32,211 nucleotides of DNA from Nitrospirota bacterium. Its GTDB lineage: Bacteria > Nitrospirota > Thermodesulfovibrionia > Thermodesulfovibrionales > Magnetobacteriaceae. Below are positions 25,184-32,211 of this stretch, in pieces. The position numbers and the translations under genes are program-made. Numbering within the stretch: the first letter of the stretch is position 1; the number at the start of each line of letters is the position of its first letter. The notes beneath the pieces are model-generated. The model saw only the letters and a program-made list of their open reading frames with translations. It did no database searches and was not told the origin of the DNA. The DNA lies in NCBI GenBank assembly GCA_015233895.1, contig JADFXG010000011.1, positions 5,001-37,211 of the forward strand, written 5' to 3'.

Positions 25184-25561
25184 TTAATCTGAATTGAAGT
25201 AAATAATTAAAATCCCAAATAAGGAAAGAATCGTCATCATTATAAGTGAGGGATTAACATGATCTGAGGTTCTTTTTACTCTGAAAGCATTCATGCCGAG
25301 ACCAAATAATGATGCTAGAAGGGTTGCATTAAGTGAAATATACGCATTTAGTATCAAATCAGGGTCCCAAAACAGACGAGCATGATGGCGAACACCGTTA
25401 GGATCAAATATTGTGGGCTGCTCCGGCATCGCCCTGCTTATATATCCAAGGGTTAACACAAACAAGATCCAGCAAACCGCAGAAATAATTTTCATAGCAC
25501 TTTTAATGTTGTCCCTGCGTTTACGCCTGTGCACCGCCTTTGGTTCGATGTTCAATTCCAT
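25184..25561 (-). CDS. Small membrane protein of unknown function
   Basis: A 125-residue protein I do not recognise. The N-terminus is basic (HRRKRRDNIKSAMK), consistent with an inside orientation. Three hydrophobic segments follow: ~25-43 (IISAVCWILFVLTLGYIS), ~69-90 (LILNAYISLNATLLASLFGL) and ~104-122 (SLIMMTILSLFGILIIYF). The loop between the first two (RAMPEQPTIFDPNGVRHHAR) is polar. AGGAGG and a GGAGG-like repeat precede the ATG. It is the last of a minus-strand run after two UspA genes and a kinase, 111 nt downstream of the second UspA, so a link to that group is possible but unproven. Confidence 0.7.
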   Translation of the reverse strand: MELNIEPKAVHRRKRRDNIKSAMKIISAVCWILFVLTLGYISRAMPEQPTIFDPNGVRHHARLFWDPDLILNAYISLNATLLASLFGLGMNAFRVKRTSDHVNPSLIMMTILSLFGILIIYFNSD

Positions 25562-25672
25562 ATGACCGCCTCCGCCTCCTGTCGTATGGGTTTTAAATCA
25601 CATCGCTATAAGCTAACCAACAATACTGTAGTTATATTCTAACAAATATATTGCAAAATGGCAAGCATTTTT

Positions 25673-26164
25673 TTACCCTACCACCCAAACTGAGCAATCT
25701 CTGGCAAGATGTATCAACTTGTTAGATGTGCTTCCGTAGAGAAACTCCTCACGTTTTGAAATCCCGCGCCTCCCTGTAACTATAGCTGATGCCTGAGAAA
25801 TCTTTTGCTCTTTCAGTATGCACTCAGCTACAGTTGGTTCGTCTCTTAACACTACTTTTATACTTATTTTGTTTTCACTTATGCCATTTTGAACTAACAA
25901 CGTCTTATATCTTTCAACAATCTTTGAGCTGTCCTCAACTGCAGCCGCTATGAACTCCATACATTCTATATCGCAAACAAAATCATCGTCTTCAAATAAG
26001 TTGACCACGTGGAATAATAAGAAAGTAAAATCGGCGCTGTTTCTAAACATTTCACAAATGAAAGACACAGCCCTGCCAGAGCTTATGCTGTTGTCAACAG
26101 CAATTAAAACCCTCCTTTGCCTGGCCAAATGTAACAGAGCTTTATTGTCACCTATACATTCCAT
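25673..26164 (-). CDS. Universal stress protein (UspA family), ATP-binding type
   Basis: A 163-residue single-domain Usp. The first strand is VLIAVDNSISSGRAV (D24). The ATP-binding signature G131-x2-G134-x9-G144-S145 is intact in GRRGISKREEFLYGS. The C-terminal strand is CSVWVVG. The N-terminal ~16 residues precede the domain. The start ATG 26164 has no Shine-Dalgarno but has TATAAT (26180-26175) 10 nt upstream, suggesting its own near-leaderless transcript in addition to read-through from the kinase gene 23 nt upstream. ATP-binding Usps can be phosphorylated, which is relevant to the neighbouring kinase; that link is inference. Confidence 0.9.
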   Translation of the reverse strand: MECIGDNKALLHLARQRRVLIAVDNSISSGRAVSFICEMFRNSADFTFLLFHVVNLFEDDDFVCDIECMEFIAAAVEDSSKIVERYKTLLVQNGISENKISIKVVLRDEPTVAECILKEQKISQASAIVTGRRGISKREEFLYGSTSNKLIHLARDCSVWVVG

Positions 26165-26187
26165 AGTCGGATATATTATATAATTTT

Positions 26188-27144
26188 TCAGGTACTTAGG
26201 TTATCATTAACTTCAAGTAAATCACTGAGAAATTCTCCGGCTGTTTCGTAAAACACCTCTGCTGCTTGTGAAAAGTGCAACAGTACATAGTTAAGGCGTT
26301 CTCCAATATATGGAAAAATTTTTTTAAGATTAGCAACCCTGTTTTGAATCACCACATTGAGATCATCATCAACCAGATTCTTAAGTGCTGGATGCTGCAT
26401 CTTACTTAATTGCTGGAGAGTAACATCGCCTCCGCCTGTAATAAAAACTAAAATATTGCCTAAACCAAAGAGGTCAAATCCAAATCTGTTTTCACTGTTA
26501 ATAAAGGTGTAATCAAAGTCAATCCATTTCGCAATACCTGTTTCACTGTCCATTATGACGTGGTCACGTCTTATATCACCATGTTTTTCACCACTATCGT
26601 GTAAAAACTCAATTGCTTTTACCAATTCTATAAACTCTTCAAAGACAGCTTTAAATTTTGTAAAATAGTACTCCTCATGGTTTTTACTTTGATTTAGCAC
26701 GTAGTCAGTCAGGTTTATTCCTTTTATGTAATCTATCACTCTGATTGTGTTACCGGCTTTGTCATGTATTCCAAAACCGTGCATAAATCGTTCATGGTTA
26801 TTTACTTTTTCTAAGACTCTGGCCTCCTTTTGAGGGCTCCTTATACATCTAAACAAAATACCACCTATATTAGCATTGTACTCCTCAGTAAAAACCATCT
26901 TTATGACCTTTGTTTTTCTATCAATAAGGTCTATTGCATTTCTTACCCAAAACTTAGGTTCATCATCAATGCCAAATCGTCCCTCACGCTGGTTTCCTCT
27001 TATTAAATATGGCCTCTCACCAAGAACCACTACATCATCGTATTGAACAGTAAAAAAATCTGATAAATCATCAATTATTTTAGGTGTTTTTACAGCGTCT
27101 GTTGCACCGGTATATGCACTTATCAGTTCCTTAATATTTTCCAT
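26188..27144 (-). CDS. Atypical protein kinase-like protein
   Basis: A 318-residue protein with a protein-kinase/APH-like core. Candidate nucleotide lysine K82 lies in VIKMVF and candidate alpha-C Glu E107 in SPQKEARVLEKV. Hinge-like VIDYIKGINLTDYV follows. The catalytic loop is HGDIRRDHV (H188, D190), with His replacing the usual metal-binding Asn. The DFG equivalent is DFD (209-211). FGFDLFGLGNIL (D224) matches the helix-F region. The N-terminal ~60 residues with LIRGNQREGRFG take the place of a standard glycine-rich loop. No transmembrane segment is seen. It lies between two UspA genes on the same strand, suggesting a stress-signalling unit. The start ATG lacks a Shine-Dalgarno. Kinase fold is likely; activity and substrate are unknown. 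Confidence 0.82.
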   Translation of the reverse strand: MENIKELISAYTGATDAVKTPKIIDDLSDFFTVQYDDVVVLGERPYLIRGNQREGRFGIDDEPKFWVRNAIDLIDRKTKVIKMVFTEEYNANIGGILFRCIRSPQKEARVLEKVNNHERFMHGFGIHDKAGNTIRVIDYIKGINLTDYVLNQSKNHEEYYFTKFKAVFEEFIELVKAIEFLHDSGEKHGDIRRDHVIMDSETGIAKWIDFDYTFINSENRFGFDLFGLGNILVFITGGGDVTLQQLSKMQHPALKNLVDDDLNVVIQNRVANLKKIFPYIGERLNYVLLHFSQAAEVFYETAGEFLSDLLEVNDNLST

Positions 27145-27214
27145 ATTTTACAGGAAATGCCCTTCTCCGGCTTAGTTTTCATAGCTGCGCACCCAACGCC
27201 CATATTTTGCAATA

Positions 27215-27709
27215 TCAAACCGTGTGCGGAGTTTGCGCCAATTCACTGTGAACCGTGACAGTACTCAGTTCGTTTATCCTTGTTGTTAAAACCGGACATT
27301 TGGCATTTCTCACTACTTTCTCGGCTGTACTTCCAAAAATCAGCCTGTCAAAGCCTTTTCTGCCGTGTGTTCCCATTACGATTAGGTCTATACCGTTAGT
27401 GGCGGCATAATTTAAAATCTCATCCGCAGGATTACCCCTTGCTATATACCTATACACAGATTCCACGCCATTTAGTTGTTTTTCATAAACCTGCTCTAGT
27501 TCCTTTAGCGCATTTTCCTCAATGTCTTTATAGAACTCATCGTAAGACAACTGTGGCAGGTACCATCCGACAGCGTTAGCTACATCATAGACTACATGCA
27601 GAACGTAAATTGTGGCGCCATACCGTTTTGCCAGATCAGATGCATACTCTGCTGCCCCTGATGCACCCTCCATAAAATCCGTTGGTAATAATATTTTTCT
27701 TATCATCAT
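27215..27709 (-). CDS. Universal stress protein (UspA family), ATP-binding type
   Basis: A 164-residue Usp. First strand KILLPTDFMEGASGAAEYA (D11); ATP-binding signature G113-x2-G116-x9-G126-S127 in GTHGRKGFDRLIFGST; C-terminal strand CPVLTTR. Residues 141-164 form a short polar tail. GGAGG (27720-27716) lies 6 nt before ATG 27709; the adjacent ATG 27706 is a possible alternative. It is the first gene of the Usp-kinase-Usp run and is divergent from the small gene at 27857. It is only distantly similar to the other Usp, so the two are not a recent duplication. Confidence 0.93.
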   Translation of the reverse strand: MMIRKILLPTDFMEGASGAAEYASDLAKRYGATIYVLHVVYDVANAVGWYLPQLSYDEFYKDIEENALKELEQVYEKQLNGVESVYRYIARGNPADEILNYAATNGIDLIVMGTHGRKGFDRLIFGSTAEKVVRNAKCPVLTTRINELSTVTVHSELAQTPHTV

Positions 27710-27856
27710 CGTACACCTCCCTTTTTTCTTATGAGAGTTGTCAATCGATCGGCTTCTTTTACTATTATAACATTAATATCTGAAAATAGTTGTCTGCAAT
27801 TAAATTTGTCTGTACTTTGGCATAACGTGTTAAAATATATTGAGGAGGTGGCAGCA

Positions 27857-28321
27857 ATGCAAATATATGCGCGAAATATCACAAACTCTCTATATAAATC
27901 ATTAACCAAAACTGAGGCAATAGAAAACGCACTTGAGAGCTACTTATGCCCTATGCAGATGTTTTTAGAATTAACAAGCAATGGCTGGAGTGTGGGAGCT
28001 TTTAAGATTCTAAAACATGACTTGAATGTTAAACGTATCTTTCTAACCAAACTAACAATAAAGTATTTAACTAATATCTACGAAACTCTTAACATTACAC
28101 AAAACGTATCACTAACAAATGATTCATATAACACACTTGAGGCATCTGCCAATTCTGACAGCGATGATAAACACGCTGATAGCAGTGGAACAGGGAAAGA
28201 AATGACTTTTGGTGAAAACCTGCTCTCCATACCACTATTTACCGTAGGTGTCATGTATGCAGTAGTTTTAAACGCAAAAAGAGTGCTTAATGTAACGTTT
28301 AGAAAACCACCTGACGCTTAA
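27857..28321 (+). CDS. Hypothetical protein, 154 residues
   Basis: I do not recognise this protein. ATG 27857 is chosen because GAGGAGG lies 8 nt upstream; the frame stays open further upstream to an ATG at 27731, but that extension crosses the divergent promoter region. The N-terminal ~85 residues look helical (ALESYLCPMQMFLELTSNGW). A polar, Ser/Asp-rich linker follows (~92-115, NSDSDDKHADSSGTGKE). Then comes one hydrophobic stretch (LLSIPLFTVGVMYAVVLNA, ~121-140) that could be a membrane helix near a basic C-terminus. It is flanked by a divergent UspA gene and the convergent HDOD-GAF gene, whose stop is 5 nt away. Confidence 0.65.
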   Translation: MQIYARNITNSLYKSLTKTEAIENALESYLCPMQMFLELTSNGWSVGAFKILKHDLNVKRIFLTKLTIKYLTNIYETLNITQNVSLTNDSYNTLEASANSDSDDKHADSSGTGKEMTFGENLLSIPLFTVGVMYAVVLNAKRVLNVTFRKPPDA

Positions 28322-28326
28322 ATGTT

Positions 28327-29907
28327 TTACTTATACTTCTGTTTAATAGCAAGAATTGTCTGATCACGCAGTGTTTTAAGGTATCTGAGCGTGTTTTGGT
28401 CCACAACTAAATCACCGGCTATGGGTTTATCAATGTAGATAAGGCCAAGGGGCACCTTATTAACCTTTACCGGAAACAGCATAAATGTTTCAGAGTCCAG
28501 GAGATTTCTGTACCAGCCTGGTATCCTTTCTTTGACTCTGCGGTCGTTAACATCATTTATCAGGATGTCTGAGGTATTTAACAGTGATTCGCTAAAAACG
28601 TCTCTGTACATATCTCCAAAGAAGAATCTGAAGTTATTAATTATGACGGCAACGTTCTCTCCAAATCCAAACCGTCCCTCCATTACGTTTTCCTTCGGCG
28701 ATTTTATTGATATTATGATTCTAAGCGGATTGAGCCCTCTGAACATGATTTCAAGAATCATTCTAAGCACATCGTTTAATGAATATTCCTCAAGCAGTGA
28801 AGAGGCAACCTCCTGGATTCCCCGTGAAAATATTAACTCTGGGGACTCTCCGCGGCCAAACACATTGGTATTGCATTCAAGCATCTGCACACCGTTTTTA
28901 CTGGTATAGTCGATTTGTTTTGCAGAGGTCTCAGGTACATCTGGCGCCTCTTCAATAAGATTTTTGTTAGTAAGCAGATCCTTTAGTGATTTTGCCAACC
29001 CTATCTGACTGACGTTAACGTTGAAATCCTTTCCATAAGTATCCAGTTCGTTGTAGGACTTGTTGAGGATTTCCATAAGCTGTTCCTCGGTGATGGAAAA
29101 GCAGTTTTTGTATTTGCTCAGAAGTTTTGCGATTGCTTTTTTCCAGGCATCAGGACCTTTTGAGGCGTTACTTACGGCAAGACACAGCTCGCTTGAAAAA
29201 TTCACGATAGTTCTTATTGAGTCCGTTTCGGTGTCAGGCTTAACCACAACCGGCTCATTGAGTCTCTGCATACAGTAAACTATCTGAGGTGAGAGATGCC
29301 AATCCTTACCGGTGAGCATCCCGATTTTTTCATAGGAAATTCCAAAAACATTCAGTGAGGCACTGCTTTCAGCAACCCCGCCTCTGTCAACCAGTTCAGC
29401 AACTTTAGCTGCATCATCCGGCATATAATATGTCGATAGTGTTTTACCTAAATCAAAAAACATGGAACACAAGAAGGATTCCTCCACGTCGCGGTTTCCT
29501 ACGGCTTTAGAAACCTCTCTGGCAATTATAGAGCCAAGAAAGCTTCCCATCATAACGCTCCTCAGCTCCCTTGCAAGCGACTTGTTTTCAATATTTTCAA
29601 ACAGCATTAGAGACAGTGCTGCATTCCTTATGTGATCAAGCCCTAAAATATACACAGCTCTTGAGATTGTGTTAATTTTTCCGCCGTACTGTGCACGTAC
29701 ATACTGTGCAGTGTTGACGATTCTCAGGATTTTGTTTGTCAGGGCAAAATCGTTAAGGATTGTATCTGTCAGTTCAGTTATTGTGGCGTCGCTTTTAGAT
29801 GTGGCCTGTTTAGTGATTAGTTTTATGGTGTGAGCTGCGGCAGGAAACTCTTTTATATCCTCAAGTTTCTTTCTTAGTATTTCTATCGTGTCATCTCTTT
29901 TAGGCAT
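28327..29907 (-). CDS. HDOD domain protein with C-terminal GAF-like domain
   Basis: A 526-residue cytoplasmic protein. The HDOD domain is ~15-215: LEDIKEFPAAAHTIKLI, LTNKILRIVNTAQY, ISRAVYILGLDHIRNAAL. The HD-like site reads FFDLGK (150-155), so the metal-binding His is replaced by Phe and phosphohydrolase activity is unlikely, as is common in HDOD proteins. Residues ~365-520 look like a GAF domain (SSLLEEYSLNDVLRMILEIM, FMLFPVKVNKVPLGLIYID). Such proteins act as regulatory scaffolds in cyclic-di-GMP and chemotaxis-type signalling. The start follows the stop of the coiled-coil gene by 2 nt, with AAGAAGG as ribosome site, so the two are translationally linked. No ligand can be named. Confidence 0.9.
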   Translation of the reverse strand: MPKRDDTIEILRKKLEDIKEFPAAAHTIKLITKQATSKSDATITELTDTILNDFALTNKILRIVNTAQYVRAQYGGKINTISRAVYILGLDHIRNAALSLMLFENIENKSLARELRSVMMGSFLGSIIAREVSKAVGNRDVEESFLCSMFFDLGKTLSTYYMPDDAAKVAELVDRGGVAESSASLNVFGISYEKIGMLTGKDWHLSPQIVYCMQRLNEPVVVKPDTETDSIRTIVNFSSELCLAVSNASKGPDAWKKAIAKLLSKYKNCFSITEEQLMEILNKSYNELDTYGKDFNVNVSQIGLAKSLKDLLTNKNLIEEAPDVPETSAKQIDYTSKNGVQMLECNTNVFGRGESPELIFSRGIQEVASSLLEEYSLNDVLRMILEIMFRGLNPLRIIISIKSPKENVMEGRFGFGENVAVIINNFRFFFGDMYRDVFSESLLNTSDILINDVNDRRVKERIPGWYRNLLDSETFMLFPVKVNKVPLGLIYIDKPIAGDLVVDQNTLRYLKTLRDQTILAIKQKYK

Positions 29908-29909
29908 CG

Positions 29910-30512
29910 TTATCCCTTCTTCATTTCAGATTTAGCCGAACTGTTCAGTTTACCATCAAGAGTTGAGACCTCTTTTTCCAAAACCTCTATAAGTATCTCA
30001 AGCTCTTTGTTGCCGGTTTGGAAATCAGTCACAATTGATTTAATTGCTTCAGACTTTTCAGCTTTAGCCTTATGGCGGTTAGTCAGGTGATTGTTTAATT
30101 CAGCCACCGTATGGAACCTCTTTATCATCTCCGATACGGTTTCTTTAAAATCGCAGATTAGAGAATTTTGGTTTTTAATCAGAGATGCTTGATATTTGAC
30201 CACAGAGTTTTGGTCTTTGAGTGTAGTTGCCTGTTCAGTTACTTTATTAGCATCGGCAATTTTATTTTTTAGAAACGCAATCTGGCCGCTATATTTCATT
30301 TTAACGTCATCAAGAGCAAGTTCAGATTCAAGAACCTTTTTCCTCAGCATTTTTAACTCATTGCTAAAGCTCTCTTTCAGGGTTTCCATCTCCTTCAATA
30401 ATTTTTTCTGTGAGACATCCCTTGTAACATACAAATAAACTGCAGCTGCTATGGACATTACTAAAACTCCGGCAAATATAATAAGAACAGTCAAATCTAC
30501 CCTGACAACCAT
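29910..30512 (-). CDS. Membrane-anchored coiled-coil protein
   Basis: 200 residues from ATG 30512, which has GGAGA 9 nt upstream; an in-frame GTG at 30530 would add six residues but precedes that site. One N-terminal membrane helix (~6-30, LTVLIIFAGVLVMSIAAAVYLY) is followed by a long, charged, heptad-like helix across ~35-190 (LLKEMETLKESFSNELKMLR, ESELALDDVKMKYSGQIAFL, ELEILIEVLEKEVSTL). The middle has a TLKDQNSVVKYQASLIKNQ repeat-like stretch. It resembles scaffold or tether proteins rather than any enzyme I know. Its stop is 2 nt from the HDOD-GAF start, so the two probably function together, perhaps by placing the HDOD protein at the membrane. Confidence 0.8.
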   Translation of the reverse strand: MVVRVDLTVLIIFAGVLVMSIAAAVYLYVTRDVSQKKLLKEMETLKESFSNELKMLRKKVLESELALDDVKMKYSGQIAFLKNKIADANKVTEQATTLKDQNSVVKYQASLIKNQNSLICDFKETVSEMIKRFHTVAELNNHLTNRHKAKAEKSEAIKSIVTDFQTGNKELEILIEVLEKEVSTLDGKLNSSAKSEMKKG

Positions 30513-30595
30513 CTTTATAATTCTCCACACACTAAGTATAACACGTAAATGACTGTAAAGTATAAAATTTCGCCTGTATTGGATTGTGTGCCATT

Positions 30596-31588
30596 TTAGA
30601 GACGATGGCTAATGATACTATGCTCATCACAGATTTCAAACCGTATAAGGCTGTAAAACTTTCCCTGCGGTACCTCAATATGCTGGTCGTTTGCTATTTT
30701 CAGGGATACCCTTTGTGCATTACCATTTATCAGCCTGAAAAAATTGTTTGAAGATATAATTGTCTCAGTTTTATACCGTGAATAAGTATCGGTTCCCTCC
30801 CTGAATAGTATATGTTTGGCGCCTGCCCCTAAGAGGATGTTTCCGCCTGAGCCAAACAAGAAAACCTCCTGATCCTCCTTCAAGTCTCCGATGTTACCCA
30901 GTATTTCCTCCCAGCTCCACAACTTACCGTCAGGTCTCTGCACCTTACAATCCTTTATTACGGCGTAGCCGCCAACAACGTCAGGAAGCGCCTCTGTAAT
31001 AAAATAACCGCAATCCAAATACATGGCCTCCATAACTTTATGAACATTGCCGGTAATAAATCCGCTGGGGTCTGAGATATGAAGCCACTTTTCCACTTTA
31101 CCAATATCCCCTTTAAATCTGCCGTCTTTTACGTAAAGCATAGAGAGCTTGTCAATATTGCAGTGAACAATCCCACCAGAGACTATGTTTAAATTGGACA
31201 GGCTTTTAATGTTTCCGATAAGCAGGGTGTTATCAACCCAGAGAGAGCCGTCATTTAAAATCTTATTTCTGACTTTTTCCACCACAAGTACATGGTCTTT
31301 CAGTAAAACCACAGAGTTTTTCAATGAAATTCCGCCATAAACAGTAACTGTGCCATCGTTTACCTCAACCGGCATGTAAGTGCCAGAGTCGGAAATTACG
31401 GTTATTTTATCTTTTCTTATTTTTATCAGTTTAGGTGGAAATATTTTGCAAATTATCCTTATATCATCGAAGAGCTTCTTGATTTGAGGTTGCTTTCTCC
31501 AAAAAAACAATTTTTTTAGGAAAATCTTAAATACCTCCCACATATTAAAGTTCTCACACAGCCAACCCTCGTCGTACGTCTTACTCAT
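30596..31588 (-). CDS. Uncharacterised beta-rich protein
   Basis: A 330-residue protein I do not recognise. Residues ~1-50 are helical and basic (MWEVFKIFLKKLFFWRKQ). From ~60 to ~230 short strands repeat at roughly 20-residue steps (GTVTVYGGISLKNSVVLLKD, VDNTLLIGNIKSLSNLNIVS, DKLSMLYVKDGRFKGDIGKV, FITGNVHKVMEAMYLDCGYF). This spacing suggests a beta-solenoid, perhaps like polymer-forming bactofilin-type folds. The C-terminal ~90 residues form another beta-rich region (VFLFGSGGNILLGAGAKH). There is no signal peptide. The start overlaps the stop of the upstream HDOD gene as ATGA (31588-31585), so translation is coupled. Structure is inferred from the strand pattern only. Confidence 0.75.
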   Translation of the reverse strand: MSKTYDEGWLCENFNMWEVFKIFLKKLFFWRKQPQIKKLFDDIRIICKIFPPKLIKIRKDKITVISDSGTYMPVEVNDGTVTVYGGISLKNSVVLLKDHVLVVEKVRNKILNDGSLWVDNTLLIGNIKSLSNLNIVSGGIVHCNIDKLSMLYVKDGRFKGDIGKVEKWLHISDPSGFITGNVHKVMEAMYLDCGYFITEALPDVVGGYAVIKDCKVQRPDGKLWSWEEILGNIGDLKEDQEVFLFGSGGNILLGAGAKHILFREGTDTYSRYKTETIISSNNFFRLINGNAQRVSLKIANDQHIEVPQGKFYSLIRFEICDEHSIISHRL

Positions 31589-32211
31589 TCCTCGGATGTC
31601 TCACCAATATCTTGTAATTCACACCGGATATTTGTAAGATCGGCTTCATTGATTCCAAGCTCTGTAAAGATCGGCTCCCATCCGGGATTGTTACTGATCA
31701 TATCATCTTTGGACTCAGTCCCTGAACCGCTCTTTGTGGGCATTTCTGCTGAAGTACCGTCTTGCAAACCACCGTAATTGATAACGAGGTACTCGGCAAG
31801 GTAAGCACATGCAGCCATTTTTCTGACATATAGTTTCTTGTGGGATGATATGTCTATATTATGGTGGTTACTTATAACACGGCTTACAACATCAGGCAGC
31901 CGCCAGGACGTTGTCAATATAAATCCTGCCATACAGTGGTTTGTTTGGAATTTTTCATCTTCTTTGGCTGTTGCGTCAGCATCATTGCCAAGGGCTGGCA
32001 GTGTATTATAATCACTATATCTTTTTAAAAACAAAGGAATGGCGCAATCATGGAACAGACCCGTAATATAGGCGTCATTTTCATCAATGTTTTTTGTTGT
32101 TTTTGCTATCAAACTCATAGTTTTAGCGACAAGCATGGAGTGATTCCAAAACTTGCTGAATATGCTCCTGTCCGTAATCTCTTTGTATGTATTGAGAAAA
32201 ATAGATGATAC
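31585..32211 (-). CDS. HDOD domain protein, N-terminus cut by window edge
   Basis: The frame is open from the right edge (codon at 32211) to the TGA at 31585, giving 208 visible residues; the real start is outside the window. The visible part is the second half of an HDOD domain: FWNHSMLVAKTMSLIAKTT, then DAYITGLFHDCAIPLFLKRY with an intact His-Asp pair, then FQTNHCMAGFILTTSWRLPD and VISNHHNIDI. After ~130 visible residues the sequence becomes a polar tail (TSAEMPTKSGSGTESKDD). An apparent ATG at 32136 is internal, because HDOD-like sequence continues upstream of it. The stop overlaps the next gene's start, and this is the first visible gene of the HDOD-containing run. Confidence 0.85.
   Translation of the reverse strand, partial: VSSIFLNTYKEITDRSIFSKFWNHSMLVAKTMSLIAKTTKNIDENDAYITGLFHDCAIPLFLKRYSDYNTLPALGNDADATAKEDEKFQTNHCMAGFILTTSWRLPDVVSRVISNHHNIDISSHKKLYVRKMAACAYLAEYLVINYGGLQDGTSAEMPTKSGSGTESKDDMISNNPGWEPIFTELGINEADLTNIRCELQDIGETSEE

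Noticed and set aside
1-32211. CRISPR array, insertion sequence or prophage
   Set aside because: No regularly spaced direct repeats, transposase with terminal repeats, integrase or phage structural genes were seen. The Rpn protein is annotated in some databases as a transposase but has no element around it.

Overview
This window looks like chromosomal DNA of an anaerobic or microaerophilic, signalling-rich Gram-negative bacterium. The mix is caspase/WD40 proteins, Uma2 and Rpn nucleases, haem-c chemoreceptors, HDOD proteins, and UspA/kinase clusters. It suggests a Nitrospirota lineage (Thermodesulfovibrionia or 'Ca. Magnetobacterium'-like) or a deltaproteobacterium. That placement is inferred from gene content and AT-rich -10 boxes; no rRNA or marker phylogeny is available here.

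Layout. Positions 1-3354 (minus strand) hold an Rpn-family nuclease gene followed 28 nt later by a large WD40-caspase gene that runs off the left edge. The Rpn gene carries a strong internal Shine-Dalgarno/ATG, the arrangement known for intragenic antitoxins. Positions 3444-9210 (plus) hold a UDP-sugar oxidoreductase overlapping a left-handed beta-helix acyltransferase, a Uma2-type nuclease, a DUF6745-like protein and a heparinase II/III protein. A family-4 glycosyltransferase converges on them (9246-10382). This block points to surface polysaccharide metabolism interspersed with accessory nucleases. Positions 10548-14124 are a tandem duplication of a haem-c-binding methyl-accepting chemotaxis gene, promoter included. 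Positions 14169-17167 (minus) are a zinc-uptake locus, znuABC, with a Fur-family (Zur-like) regulator. The regulator's promoter contains a perfect palindrome between the -35 and -10 boxes and appears to give a leaderless mRNA.

Positions 17439-23687 are mainly housekeeping: uvrA (a short form), tRNA-Val(TAC), tRNA-Asp(GTC), uvrB and ribD. They are followed by a REC-PAS-GGDEF diguanylate cyclase (23775-25124). Positions 25184-27709 (minus) hold UspA, an atypical protein kinase, a second UspA and a small membrane protein. A small orphan gene (27857-28321) is divergent from this set. Positions 28327-32211 (minus) form a run of HDOD protein (cut by the right edge), beta-rich protein, membrane-anchored coiled-coil protein and HDOD-GAF protein. 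I read this run as a signalling or cell-organisation module of unknown role.

Two classes of translation start coexist. One class has strong Shine-Dalgarno sites (MCPs, znuA, Rpn, the first UspA). The other has no SD and a -10 box only 6-13 nt from the start codon (Zur-like fur, ribD, the second uspA, the oxidoreductase). I saw no CRISPR array, insertion sequence, prophage or rRNA.
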